A stretch of DNA of 26,374 bases from an uncultured Dechloromonas sp. (GCA_937996725.1 CALKUR010000002.1:1-26374); one strand, 5' to 3'. Shown: positions 15,532 through 24,190, numbered from the stretch's first letter. The notes: a model not told the origin generated them from the sequence alone. Translations and numbers: made by a program.

Positions 15532-16511
15532 TGCTGCGTTACCTCCTGCGCCGACTGCTCTACGCCGTGCCGATTCTGATTGGCGTGAACCTCATTACCT
15601 TCGCCTTGTTTTTCATGGTCAATAGCCCGGACGACATGGCGCGCATGCAATTGGGCGTGAAACGTGTCACACCGGAAGCGATTGAACAATGGAAGGCCGC
15701 CCGCGGTTACGACAAGCCGCTCTTTATCAATGCGTCTGCCGAGGGCGTAGCGCAGGTGACCGACACCATCTTCTACGAGAAGTCGATGCTGCTACTGGCC
15801 GGTGAGTTTGGTCGTAGTGAAGACGGGCGCGAGATCGGTCAGGAAATCCGCCAACGCATGGGGCCGTCGCTGGCGATTGCTGTGCCCACTTTTGTGGTCG
15901 GCCTTGGTCTCACGATTAGTTTGGCGCTGATGCTGGTGCTGTTTCGTGGCACCTGGCTGGATCGTACCGGCGTGGTGATTTGCGTGGGGTTGATGTCCAT
16001 CTCCTCATTGTTCTTCATTATCGGTGGTCAGTTCGTTTTTGCCCGGGTGCTCAAGCTGGTGCCCATCTCCGGTTATGAGAGCAACCCCTGGACCGCATGG
16101 CACTTCCTGATCTTGCCGGTGGCGGTGAGTATTGTTGCCGGCATCGGCGGCTCTACCCGCTGGTACCGCACCATCTTCCTGGAAGAAATCGGTCGCGATT
16201 ATGTGCGTACCGCCCGCGCTAAAGGGCTCTCTGAAACACGGGTGCTTTTTGGCCATGTCTTGCGCAATGGCCTCATTCCCATCCTGACCGGCGTGGTGGT
16301 GGTGATCCCATCGCTCTTCCTGGGGTCGCTGCTGGTGGAATCCTTCTTCGGCATTCCGGGGTTGGGCAGCTATACGATCGACGCCATCGCTTCGCAGGAT
16401 TTCGCCGTTGTACGCGCCATGGTTTTTCTGGGTTCGGTCTTGTATCTGGTGGGCCTGATCCTCACCGATCTGTCGTACACCCTCGTTGATCCACGCATTC
16501 GCTTGAAGTAA
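15531..16511 (+). CDS. Peptide ABC transporter permease, OppB/DppB/YejB type
   Basis: 326 residues with six membrane segments. MLRYLLRRLLYAVPILIGVN is the standard N-terminus of this permease class, and DYVRTARAKGLSETRVLFGH holds the EAA loop that docks on the ATPase. FFGIPGLGSYTIDAIASQDF and VDPRIRLK complete the family pattern. The first periplasmic loop (about 36-125) is as long as in the YejB/DppB group. It overlaps the binding-protein stop by one base, and AGGTGAGG about ten bases upstream is a fair ribosome site. It pairs with the second permease, which starts two bases after its stop. Confidence 0.92.
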   Translation: MLRYLLRRLLYAVPILIGVNLITFALFFMVNSPDDMARMQLGVKRVTPEAIEQWKAARGYDKPLFINASAEGVAQVTDTIFYEKSMLLLAGEFGRSEDGREIGQEIRQRMGPSLAIAVPTFVVGLGLTISLALMLVLFRGTWLDRTGVVICVGLMSISSLFFIIGGQFVFARVLKLVPISGYESNPWTAWHFLILPVAVSIVAGIGGSTRWYRTIFLEEIGRDYVRTARAKGLSETRVLFGHVLRNGLIPILTGVVVVIPSLFLGSLLVESFFGIPGLGSYTIDAIASQDFAVVRAMVFLGSVLYLVGLILTDLSYTLVDPRIRLK

Positions 16512-16513
16512 TC

Positions 16514-17977
16514 ATGGATCCAATCGACGTCTTCCTCATTATGCGCGATAGCCTCTGGGTATGTCTGGTGACGGACGCCTTGCTCTGGCTGTTGTTCTTC
16601 GCGTTTGTCCTGGGTCTGGTGGTCATCCTGCGTTCACCGCTACAGCGCGCGGTTTGGCGCAACGTTTTACAGCAGCGTTTGGCAGTCGTATCCACAGTAA
16701 TATTGGCCGTTGCTGCATCGTTTGCTTTATTAGATTCGATCCATTTCCGTCAGCCTTTGCCGGCTTTGGCCGATGACTCGGGCGCGCCCGATGCCACGCA
16801 AGTGCGTTATGCCGTCGAAGTGAACTCGGTACTCGATCTGCTGCTCAGTGGTCTTCGCAGTGGCTATGAAAAAACCTACTCGGCACCGCTGGCAGTGAAT
16901 CTGTCGGCGTTGGAGCCGGTTACGATCACATTGCCCGATGGCAGCATTGAAGTGCGCCGTGAGGCTTTGCGCCTCAAGGTGGCGGGGCAGGCATTTCCGC
17001 CGGGCGAGGTAAGTCCTGCTGAATATTGGTCCGACATCGCAGTCCGAGTCAGCCTGGGTGCTCTCGGCGGTTTGGCGACATTTGCGGGTGTTGCCTTCAT
17101 GGTGCTGGCGCTATGGCGTTTGCGTCGTGCCAGTACACCGGCCCAGAACAGCAACCCTATTGCCCGTCGTTGGGGTGCCCTCACCTTAGGCGTGCTCTTT
17201 GTTTTGGCCGGGGTGATGGCCGCACTCAGCGCCAATTTCCACGTGTTCGGTACCGACAAGGTCGGCCAGGATGTGCTGTACCAGGTCTTAAAGAGTCTAC
17301 GCACGGCCCTGGTTATCGGTCTGGTGCCAACCTTGGTGACATTACCGATTGGTGTGGTGTTGGGTCTGGCTGCCGGATACTTTCGCGGCAAAGTTGATGA
17401 TGCCATTCAGTACGTGTACACAACCGTGAGCGCTATTCCAGGCGTGCTACTCATTGCGGCCGCCGTGCTGAGCATTCAAGTGATGCTCGATAACCACCCG
17501 GAATGGTTTGCCACCGCAGTAGAGCGGGGCGATGTGCGCTTGCTCGCGCTGTGCGTGATTCTGGGCATGACCAGCTGGACAGGGATCGCCCGGCTGCTGC
17601 GTGGCGAATCACTCAAAATGCGCGAATACGAATACGTGCAAGCCGCCAGAGCGTTTGGTGTGGGTGCGGGTCGCATTCTGTTGCGCCATATTTTGCCCAA
17701 TGTGTTTCCCATCATTCTCATCACGATGGTGATGGAGTTCTCGACCCTCGTTTTAGCTGAAGCGGTATTGTCCTATATCGGCATCGGGGTCGACCCCACC
17801 ATGTTCAGTTTCGGGCTCATGATCAACAACGCCCGCATGGAACTTTCGCGTGAACCAGTGGTCTGGTGGACGCTGACAGCGGCGTTTATCTTCATGGTCG
17901 TGCTGGTCCTGGCCGCTAACATCTTGGCTGATGCTGTGCGTGATGCGCTGGACCCGCGTTCGGAGCGTCAGTCATGA
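16514..17977 (+). CDS. Peptide ABC transporter permease, OppC/DppC/YejE type, enlarged N-terminal half
   Basis: 487 residues, against about 290-340 for the usual partner. The C-terminal ~260 residues are a normal DppC/YejE core: FHVFGTDKVGQDVLYQVLKS, the EAA loop EYVQAARAFGVGAGRILLRH, and LSYIGIGVDPTMFSFGLMI. The first ~220 residues hold a helix (about 13-38), a second (about 55-76), a soluble stretch of about 100 residues (80-180) containing the beta-like LEPVTITLPDGSIEVRRE, and two more helices (about 176-198, 215-236). This extra part is likely periplasmic between helices and could contact the tethered binding protein. It overlaps the ATPase gene by four bases (ATGA). Confidence 0.9.
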   Translation: MDPIDVFLIMRDSLWVCLVTDALLWLLFFAFVLGLVVILRSPLQRAVWRNVLQQRLAVVSTVILAVAASFALLDSIHFRQPLPALADDSGAPDATQVRYAVEVNSVLDLLLSGLRSGYEKTYSAPLAVNLSALEPVTITLPDGSIEVRREALRLKVAGQAFPPGEVSPAEYWSDIAVRVSLGALGGLATFAGVAFMVLALWRLRRASTPAQNSNPIARRWGALTLGVLFVLAGVMAALSANFHVFGTDKVGQDVLYQVLKSLRTALVIGLVPTLVTLPIGVVLGLAAGYFRGKVDDAIQYVYTTVSAIPGVLLIAAAVLSIQVMLDNHPEWFATAVERGDVRLLALCVILGMTSWTGIARLLRGESLKMREYEYVQAARAFGVGAGRILLRHILPNVFPIILITMVMEFSTLVLAEAVLSYIGIGVDPTMFSFGLMINNARMELSREPVVWWTLTAAFIFMVVLVLAANILADAVRDALDPRSERQS

Positions 17978-19866
17978 GACTGCAACCGCTCCTGCAAGTC
18001 CGCGATCTGTCCCTGGCCTTTGCGCGCCAAGATGCCAACGGCAAAACCACGCTGACCGATGCGCTGAGCAGCATTCAGTTTGATTTATATGCAGGGGAGA
18101 CGCTGGCGTTACTCGGTGAATCCGGCTGCGGTAAATCGCTCACTTCGCTGGCGATGATGCGCCTGTTGCCGCCCAATGCCCGTTATCAATCGGGTCGCCT
18201 ACTGTTGGCAACAGACGATCCACGCCGCCCGGAAGACCTGCTACGCGTTTCCGAAGAACGGATGCGCCAGGTTCGTGGCCACCGGATGGCCATGATCTTC
18301 CAGGAGCCGGCAACCAGTCTTAACCCGGTGATGCGCATTGGCGAACAGATCGGCGAAGTGGTTCGTCTGCATCGAGGCCTTGATCCGCAGGCGACCCAGC
18401 GCGAAGTGCGTGCCTTGCTGGATCAGGTGGGTCTGCCCGATCCGGATAAAGCCGCCGCGGCTTACCCCTTCGAGCTGTCTGGCGGTATGAAACAGCGCGC
18501 CATGATCGCTATGGCCTTAGCCGGCGATCCGCAGATTCTGCTGGCCGATGAGCCGACGACAGCGCTGGATGTGACCCTCCAGGCGCAAATTCTGGATCTG
18601 CTCCGCCGTTTGCAGCAAGAACGCCACATGGGCGTGCTGCTGATCACGCATGATCTGGCGGTCGTAGCTTCGCGTGCCGATCGCGTGGCCGTCATGTACG
18701 CCGGCCAGATTGTCGAAAGCGGGGCGGTGGCCGATGTGCTGCATCGCCCGGCGCACCCGTACACCCGGGCACTATTGGCCGCCTTGCCGGAACGGGCAGG
18801 GCAAGGTCAATCCTTGTTGCAACTGCCGGGTCGCGTGCCATCGCTCGGTCATTGGCCGATGACCTGCCGCTTTGCACCGCGTTGCGCTGATCAGGAACCA
18901 CACTGTCTGCAAGAGTCCCCGCCGCAGGTGGTGATGCCGGCAGATGAATCTTCCGGCCCAGAGACGCACCAAGTGCTCTGTTGGCGCGCGGGTGATGAAG
19001 CCATGTCGGGATATACCGCCCCCATGTCCGCCGCCCGCCCGGGTACCTTTGAAGCGACATCCGTGCTGGAGGTTCGCGATCTTCAGGTGCGCTACGATTC
19101 TGCCGGTGGTACTTGGCCCTGGCCGCTTTCCCATTGGTTCGGTCAGCAACCGGATGCCCGGCCGGTGGTCGATGGCGTTAGCCTGCAGCTCAAGCCGGGT
19201 GAAACGTTGGCGCTGGTCGGCGAATCGGGTTGCGGTAAAACAACCGTGGCCCGCGCTATTCTGGGTTTACAGCCGCCATGCGGTGGCACGATTGCACTGC
19301 AGGGTGCGCCCATTGCCGGGCAGGGCGTACGCCCGCCGGCCGGATGGCGGCGCAACGTGCAGATGGTGTTTCAGGACCCGTTTGCCTCCTTAGATCCTCG
19401 CCAACGTATCCGTACCATTCTGGCGGAAGGCCCGCGTGCGCTCGGTCTTGCTGCAGAGACGACCACCGAAGCTGCGCTCTGCACGTTGCTTGAACGGGTT
19501 GGTCTTGCCGCCGATGCGCTGGATCGTTATCCGCATGAGTTTTCCGGTGGGCAGCGTCAGCGTATTGCCATTGCGCGTGCCCTGGCCGTCAACCCGGCAG
19601 TGCTGATCTGCGATGAACCGTCCTCAGCGCTTGATGTCTCGGTGCAGGCGCAGATTCTCAATCTGCTTCGTGAGCTGCAGGCAGAAACCGGCATGGCCTA
19701 TCTGTTCATCACCCACAACTTTGGTGTCGTGCGATACCTGGCAGATCGGGTGGCGGTCATGCAGGCGGGTCGTCTGGTGGAAAGCGGCACCACGCAGGAT
19801 ATCTTCGAACACCCGCAGCACGAGTACACCAAAACTTTGCTCGCCTCCGTGCCGGTGATTCGCTAA
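17974..19866 (+). CDS. Fused double ABC ATPase of peptide importer (OppDF/YejF type)
   Basis: 630 residues carrying two complete ABC ATPase domains that power the importer from the cytoplasm. Domain 1 has Walker A GESGCGKS (48-55), signature LSGGMKQR (168-175) and Walker B ILLADEP. Domain 2 has Walker A GESGCGKT (416-423), signature FSGGQRQR (523-530) and Walker B VLICDEP. Between them CRFAPRCADQEPHC is the oligopeptide-transporter C-terminal Cys motif, which may bind an iron-sulphur cluster in related proteins. E. coli YejF has the same fused plan at 529 residues. The linker (about 310-365) is longer here. It is the last gene of the operon; the stop lies three bases from the convergent mltD-like stop and no terminator is seen. 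Confidence 0.94.
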   Translation: MRLQPLLQVRDLSLAFARQDANGKTTLTDALSSIQFDLYAGETLALLGESGCGKSLTSLAMMRLLPPNARYQSGRLLLATDDPRRPEDLLRVSEERMRQVRGHRMAMIFQEPATSLNPVMRIGEQIGEVVRLHRGLDPQATQREVRALLDQVGLPDPDKAAAAYPFELSGGMKQRAMIAMALAGDPQILLADEPTTALDVTLQAQILDLLRRLQQERHMGVLLITHDLAVVASRADRVAVMYAGQIVESGAVADVLHRPAHPYTRALLAALPERAGQGQSLLQLPGRVPSLGHWPMTCRFAPRCADQEPHCLQESPPQVVMPADESSGPETHQVLCWRAGDEAMSGYTAPMSAARPGTFEATSVLEVRDLQVRYDSAGGTWPWPLSHWFGQQPDARPVVDGVSLQLKPGETLALVGESGCGKTTVARAILGLQPPCGGTIALQGAPIAGQGVRPPAGWRRNVQMVFQDPFASLDPRQRIRTILAEGPRALGLAAETTTEAALCTLLERVGLAADALDRYPHEFSGGQRQRIAIARALAVNPAVLICDEPSSALDVSVQAQILNLLRELQAETGMAYLFITHNFGVVRYLADRVAVMQAGRLVESGTTQDIFEHPQHEYTKTLLASVPVIR

Positions 19867-19869
19867 AAC

Positions 19870-21411
19870 CTAGCGCTTCGATTTGTCTTTGCTATCGCTC
19901 TTGCCGCTGGATTTGGCCGGGGCTGATTTGCTACTACTCGCGTTACTGGTCTTGTCGCTGCTCTTGCTAGCGCTGGCTTTAGCGGCAGGGGCCTTGCTGG
20001 CAGCGGGTTCCTTGGCAGACTTGCTGCTCTTGTCTGCGCCTGAAGACTTTTCAGTTTTGCCTTTGCCGCCGGACTTATCCGACTGGGGGTCTTTGGCATC
20101 TTTAGCACCCTTGGTGTTCTTATCCGCTTTGCCGCTCTCTTTGCCTTTGCCGGAGGGCTTGTCGTTCTTATCCGTCTTGGCGGCAGCCTTCGACGGCTTG
20201 TCGTCTTCAGGCACGCTCACTGGCGTGTTCTCGTTCATTTCAGATACGGGTGCTGCGCCCTTGGGCAAATCACCGCCTTCGGTCAGTACCAGCAGCGGTT
20301 GCCCCGGCTTGCCCAGAGATTTGAGCGAGACACCGTTGGCCTCTTGCAGCTGCGACAGCGACATCTTGAACTTGTCGGCAATGCTTGCGGGCTTTTCACC
20401 GGGTTGCACGGTGTAAGCGGCCCACTTCGACAAAGGCTTTTCGGTTTCTTGATAGTTGCTCAGATTGGCCTTGAACTGTGAGACACGGTCTTTAGGCAGA
20501 TTGATCGTCTCGACCTTCAGCACCGGACGGTAATGTTCCGGATTGAGCGCCTTCACCTCGTCGACACTAATGTTGGCGAGCTTGGCCACGGTATCCAGAT
20601 CGATATGTTTGCCATACAGTGCCACCGACTCGAAGTAGGGGCGATTCGGCAGCACCGGCAACCCCATCTGCGATACGAGTTGCTGATTGCGCAGAATGTT
20701 CTTGATCGCTTGTAGGCGCGGGACATAGTTTTTGGTCTCGGCCGGCATCCGGATATCGTCGTAGCCGATCGGCATGCCTTGTGCCTGGTTTTTGGCCACC
20801 GCACGACCGACAGCGCCTTCGCCCCAGTTGTAGGAGGCCAGCGCCAGGTGCCAGTCACCCATCAGGCTGTACAGGTACGACAGGTAGTCCAATGCGGCAC
20901 CGGTCGACGAGACCACGTCGCGGCGGTTGTCTTCCCACCACGATTGGCTCAAGCCATAGTTACGGCCGGTCGACGGAATAAACTGCCACAGGCCGGCGGC
21001 GCGGGCAGGGGATAGGGCCTTGGGGTTGTAGCTACTTTCCACCATCGGCAGTAACGCCAGTTCGCTCGGCATACCGCGGCGCTCCAGCTCTTCCAGCACG
21101 TAATAAAGGTAGCGGCGGCCGTTTTCAAGAAGGCGTTTCATCGCCCCCGGGTTCTTCATATAGTAGTTCTGGTATTTCTGGACCAGCTCGTTATCGAGGT
21201 CTGGCATTGCAAAACCGTCGCGCAGCCGCTCCATCAGATCCGGCGCATCGCGTCCTGGGCGGGTGTTCACTGCGCGTGCCCAGCTAATGGGCGATTTCTC
21301 CGGTGCGGCCACCCCGGTCGATTGATCCGCAGCCAGCCCGACCAGCGGTTGGCTGATCAGAAGCAGTAGCGACGTTGAGAGAATGGCGCGGGAGACGCGG
21401 GGTAGATTCAA
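19870..21411 (-). CDS. mltD: MltD-like lytic murein transglycosylase with LysM and Lys/Ser/Ala tail
   Basis: 513 residues. A signal peptide (cleavage near VGLAA-DQ, about 28) leads to a goose-type SLT domain: catalytic Glu125 in LPMVESSYNP, AAGLWQFIPSTGRNYGL, and ALASYNWGEGAVGRA. It cleaves glycan strands of peptidoglycan, leaving anhydro-muropeptides. An LNP-containing region (269-310) is followed by one recognisable LysM (332-377). Residues 401-513 are a low-complexity tail of Lys, Ser, Ala, Asp and Gly with no domain. The start is a TTG at 21411: an in-frame stop lies 18 bases further upstream and no in-frame ATG exists before residue 60, so TTG is the only start giving a signal peptide. 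No ribosome site is clear. The name is by architecture. Confidence 0.9.
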   Translation of the reverse strand: MNLPRVSRAILSTSLLLLISQPLVGLAADQSTGVAAPEKSPISWARAVNTRPGRDAPDLMERLRDGFAMPDLDNELVQKYQNYYMKNPGAMKRLLENGRRYLYYVLEELERRGMPSELALLPMVESSYNPKALSPARAAGLWQFIPSTGRNYGLSQSWWEDNRRDVVSSTGAALDYLSYLYSLMGDWHLALASYNWGEGAVGRAVAKNQAQGMPIGYDDIRMPAETKNYVPRLQAIKNILRNQQLVSQMGLPVLPNRPYFESVALYGKHIDLDTVAKLANISVDEVKALNPEHYRPVLKVETINLPKDRVSQFKANLSNYQETEKPLSKWAAYTVQPGEKPASIADKFKMSLSQLQEANGVSLKSLGKPGQPLLVLTEGGDLPKGAAPVSEMNENTPVSVPEDDKPSKAAAKTDKNDKPSGKGKESGKADKNTKGAKDAKDPQSDKSGGKGKTEKSSGADKSSKSAKEPAASKAPAAKASASKSSDKTSNASSSKSAPAKSSGKSDSKDKSKR

Positions 21412-21563
21412 GCGGTAGGCTGGGCGCCATCACCAAGGTGTTGCCGGCGCCAAAAAATCAACAGAATCAGAATGATAGCACAAAACAGGGGGCGTAAAAA
21501 AGCCCGCAGCTTGTGGCTGCGGGCCCACTCCCGAAGGAGATCCCTTCTGGTAAAGGATTTGGC
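21412..21563. other. Intergenic region between phasin 2 and mltD-like gene
   Basis: It holds the phasin terminator (21496-21524) and, nearer the phasin stop, a second small hairpin (GAAGG/CCTTC around 21535-21549). The rest (21412-21495) must contain the mltD-like promoter; I see no convincing hexamer pair. Confidence 0.4.
21496..21524 (-). terminator. Rho-independent terminator of phasin copy 2
   Basis: On the minus strand GCCCGCAGC (21524-21516), loop CACAA, GCTGCGGGC (21510-21502), then TTTTTT (21501-21496). A 9-bp GC-rich perfect stem. Confidence 0.9.
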
Positions 21564-22103
21564 TTACTTGGCCTTAGCGGCGCGCGTAGCAGCCGAAGTT
21601 GCCTTAGCAATGTTGCTTTCAGCCAGTTCGGTTGCTTGTTGGGTAGCCTGAGCAAACTTTTCGTAAGCAGCGTTACCAGCGGCAACGGCTTGCTTCACGG
21701 CAGCCAGAGCAACATCAGCGCCGAACGGCGAAGCCTTGGCAGCAGTTTCAGCGGCTTGTTGGGCAGCCTTGTTCAGTTGGTCGAATTGACCCTTGAACAG
21801 TTCGCCGATTTCTTTAGCAGCACCGGTGGTGATTTCGTACACGGTACGGGTGTAGGTCACCAGGTTTTCAGCGGCCGGCTTGGCAGCTTGGGCTTGCAGT
21901 GCAGCAACGTCTTGCGGGCTCTTGGCCGACAGAACAGCGTGTGCTTGCTTGCTGCTGTTGCTCAGCGATTCGCGAGCAAAACCCAGGTTCAGGGCAGCCA
22001 GGCTCTCAACAGCGGCCAGGGCAGTGTTAGCAACAGATTGCAGGTTGGTGATAGCGGTGCTGTTAGCAGCGATCAGGTCTTCAGTGTTCACGAGCTTGGT
22101 CAT
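21564..22103 (-). CDS. Phasin family protein (copy 2)
   Basis: 179 residues, a paralogue of the protein at 2104-2667. Shared stretches include VESLAALNLGFARES against AESLAALNLHTVREA, YEITTGAAKEIGELF against YEISTGAAEELNKLF, and SPFGADVALAAVKQAVAAGN against APFGADVAMAAVNQAVAAAN. The mature protein is helical, Ala-rich, and ends in ATRAAKAK. It should bind the surface of polyhydroxyalkanoate granules. Start 22103 has GGAG seven bases upstream; it has its own promoter with a perfect TATAAT and its own terminator, so expression is probably strong and independent. A frequent codon choice of GCA/GCT/GCC alanines makes the two genes differ at DNA level while the protein pattern is kept. Confidence 0.93.
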   Translation of the reverse strand: MTKLVNTEDLIAANSTAITNLQSVANTALAAVESLAALNLGFARESLSNSSKQAHAVLSAKSPQDVAALQAQAAKPAAENLVTYTRTVYEITTGAAKEIGELFKGQFDQLNKAAQQAAETAAKASPFGADVALAAVKQAVAAGNAAYEKFAQATQQATELAESNIAKATSAATRAAKAK

Positions 22104-22149
22104 GGTCTACTCCAATGGATTGGTTGGTGTTTTTTGTGTTCCGGGATCC

Positions 22150-22177
22150 ATTATAGTCCACTTTTGACGCAATGCAA
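22150..22177 (-). promoter_or_regulatory. Promoter of phasin copy 2
   Basis: On the minus strand TTGCAT (22177-22172), 16 bases, TATAAT (22155-22150), 46 bases before the ATG. The -10 is perfect and the -35 weak. The 16-base spacer is the same as in the promoter of phasin copy 1. Confidence 0.65.
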
Positions 22178-22207
22178 CAAAAATGTGCGAACGCAGCAAA
22201 ATGGCAT

Positions 22208-22240
22208 AAAAAAACGCCAGATCCGAAGATCTGGCGTTTT
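22208..22240 (-). terminator. Terminator after the tRNA cluster (UUCG loop)
   Basis: On the minus strand a perfect stem (22240-22228 with 22223-22211, 13 bp including A-T ends) closes a TTCG tetraloop, followed by seven T (22214-22208). It ends the gltX/tRNA transcript ahead of the phasin promoter. Confidence 0.92.
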
Positions 22241-22247
22241 AGGTGTC

Positions 22248-22324
22248 TGGCGCGGAAGACGGGGCTCGAACCCGCGACCCTCGGCGTGACAGGCCGATAC
22301 TCTAACCAACTGAGCTACTTCCGC
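22248..22324 (-). tRNA. tRNA-Asp (GTC)
   Basis: 77 bases with encoded CCA. Acceptor GCGGAAG pairs with CTTCCGC, discriminator G. The anticodon loop CTGTCAC gives anticodon GTC. The D-loop (AGCTCAGTTGGTTAGAG) and T-loop (GGGTTCGAGCCCC) are standard. Confidence 0.96.
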
Positions 22325-22339
22325 GTATCTCTTGCGAGA

Positions 22340-22415
22340 TGGCGTCCCCACGGGGATTCGAACCCCGGTTATCGCCGTGAAAGGGCGGTGTCCTAGGCCT
22401 CTAGACGATGGGGAC
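22340..22415 (-). tRNA. tRNA-Glu (TTC)
   Basis: 76 bases with encoded CCA. Acceptor GTCCCCA pairs with TGGGGAC, discriminator G. The anticodon loop CTTTCAC gives TTC. This is a substrate of the gltX product encoded 180 bases upstream on the same strand. Confidence 0.96.
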
Positions 22416-22453
22416 GTCGATACTGCTTGGGCCGTTTCTGTTGCACCTCTAAC

Positions 22454-22529
<76 letters not shown>

Positions 22530-22593
22530 GTAGCGGTACAACAGGAACAGGGCGTGACTATACCGACAATCCTGCCGCAATGCAACGACTTTT

Positions 22594-23985
22594 TCAGCCG
22601 AGCAAATGATCTAGTCGCTTTAACACTTCTTCCCGCGGGAAAAGCGCAATCAGCGCATCAACCGACGGCGTTTGCGTTTGACCCGCCAGCGCCAAACGTA
22701 CGGGCATGGCCAGTGCCGGCATCTTGGCAGCATGCTCTGCCAACGTGGCTTTGAGCGCCGCAGAGATACTCGCGACATCCCAATCAATACCCACCAGCGC
22801 GGCGCGGAAGGCGGCCAGAATCGGCAGCGTTACCGGGGTGAGATGTTGCGTCTTCAATTCGTCGGTGGGCTGCGGATGGCCTTGTAATTGTTCCACCGCA
22901 TCGGTCAGTTCCACCAGCGTCTGTGCACGATCCTTGTACAGCGCCACAATCGATTCAACGCTTGGCACGCCCGTGTCTTGCGCTTGGCGCAGGGCGAGGC
23001 GACGACGCACATCGGCGGCCAGGCGATCCACATCCGCCTGCTTGATGTAATGCGCATTCAGCCAGTTCAACTTTTGCGTATTGAACTGCGCGGCCGATGG
23101 CGTAATGTGATTGAGGTCGAACCATTCGACAAACTGCTCACGGCTAAATACCTCGTCATCGCCGTGCGACCAGCCCAGGCGGGCTAGGTAGTTGTTCACC
23201 GCTTCCGGTAGGTAGCCTTCGTCGTCGTACTGCATCACCGATACTGCGCCATGACGTTTGGAAAGCTTCTGGCCGTCATCCCCCAGAATCATCGAGAGAT
23301 GGGCGTATTGCGGCACCGGGGCACCCAGCGCCTGCAGAATGTTGATCTGGCGCGGCGTGTTGTTCACATGGTCGTCACCACGGATCACCTGGGTAATGCC
23401 CATATCCCAGTCATCAACCACCACGCAGAAGTTGTACGTTGGCGTACCGTCGGCACGCGCAATAATCAGATCATCGAGTTCGCGGTTGCTGATCTCGATA
23501 CGACCCTTCACCAAATCATCCCAAGCCACCACGCCATCCAACGGGTTGCGGAAGCGAATCACCGGGTTGGCACCCACCGGTACCACCGGCAGCTCTTTAC
23601 CCGGCTCAGGGCGCCAGCGGCCGTCGTAACGTGGCTTATCACCGCGCGCCATCTGTTCGGCACGCATTACTTCCAGCTCTTCCGGCGTGGCGTAGCAGGG
23701 GTAGGCCGTGCCAGCGGCCAGCATCTCTTGGATCACCGCTTTGTAGCGATCCATACGCTGCGTTTGGTAAAACGGGCCGTCATCGTGTTCCAGGCCCAGC
23801 CATTGCATGCCATCCAGAATCGCTTGCACGGCCTCCGGCGTGGAGCGGGCCAGATCCGTATCTTCAATTCGCAGAATGAACTGCCCCTGGTGGTGGCGGG
23901 CAAATGCCCAGGAGAAGAGGGCAGTACGAGCGCCACCAATGTGCAAAAAGCCGGTGGGCGACGGGGCAAAGCGGGTGCGAACCAT
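22594..23985 (-). CDS. gltX: Glutamyl-tRNA synthetase
   Basis: Charges tRNA-Glu (class I synthetase). The 463 residues match the bacterial length. The nucleotide-binding HIGH site reads HIGG at 15-18 within FAPSPTGFLHIGGARTALF, the KMSKS site reads KLSKR at 240-244, and LRIEDTD and VIRGDDHVNNTPRQ are family hallmarks. No Zn-cluster set of Cys is evident in the usual place (one Cys in AYPCYATPEE). The start at 23985 follows a poor ribosome site; a TAGAAT (24021-24016) is a possible -10. Downstream come tRNA-Ala, tRNA-Glu and tRNA-Asp in the same direction with the first terminator only after tRNA-Asp, so one long transcript is likely. A long antisense frame on the other strand is not a gene. 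Confidence 0.97.
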   Translation of the reverse strand: MVRTRFAPSPTGFLHIGGARTALFSWAFARHHQGQFILRIEDTDLARSTPEAVQAILDGMQWLGLEHDDGPFYQTQRMDRYKAVIQEMLAAGTAYPCYATPEELEVMRAEQMARGDKPRYDGRWRPEPGKELPVVPVGANPVIRFRNPLDGVVAWDDLVKGRIEISNRELDDLIIARADGTPTYNFCVVVDDWDMGITQVIRGDDHVNNTPRQINILQALGAPVPQYAHLSMILGDDGQKLSKRHGAVSVMQYDDEGYLPEAVNNYLARLGWSHGDDEVFSREQFVEWFDLNHITPSAAQFNTQKLNWLNAHYIKQADVDRLAADVRRRLALRQAQDTGVPSVESIVALYKDRAQTLVELTDAVEQLQGHPQPTDELKTQHLTPVTLPILAAFRAALVGIDWDVASISAALKATLAEHAAKMPALAMPVRLALAGQTQTPSVDALIALFPREEVLKRLDHLLG

Positions 23986-24052
23986 GAGGTAATCCGGAAA
24001 TACAGGAAAACCGCGATTCTACCGGTTTGCGCTAGTCTGCCCTAGCTGCGCA

Positions 24053-24081
24053 TTGACCAGAGGCTGGGATTTGTCTAGAAT
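24053..24081 (+). promoter_or_regulatory. Promoter of tRNA-Val
   Basis: TTGACC (24053-24058), 17 bases, TAGAAT (24076-24081), followed by a GC-rich CCGCGC discriminator of the kind linked to stringent control. Start of transcription should be near 24088, 13 bases before the tRNA. Confidence 0.85.
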
Positions 24082-24100
24082 CCGCGCTTCCCATGAAGTT

Positions 24101-24175
24101 GGGCGCGTAGCTCAGTGGTAGAGCACTGCCTTCACACGGCAGGGGTCACAGGTTCGAACCCTGTCGCGCCCACCA
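24101..24175 (+). tRNA. tRNA-Val (CAC)
   Basis: 75 bases with encoded CCA. Acceptor GGGCGCG pairs with CGCGCCC, discriminator A. The anticodon stem CTGCC/GGCAG encloses TTCACAC, giving CAC. It is divergent from gltX and has its own promoter and terminator. Confidence 0.96.
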
Positions 24176-24190
24176 GTCGAATTCAAAAAA

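Noticed and set aside
19883..20416. Plus-strand Leu/Ala/Ser-rich open frame (177 residues) resembling a membrane protein
   Set aside because: It is the reverse complement of the Lys/Ser/Ala tail of the MltD-like gene; low-complexity sequence gives false hydrophobic frames.
23251..24045. Plus-strand open frame (264 residues) opposite gltX
   Set aside because: Antisense shadow of gltX with His/Arg-rich composition and no recognisable motif.
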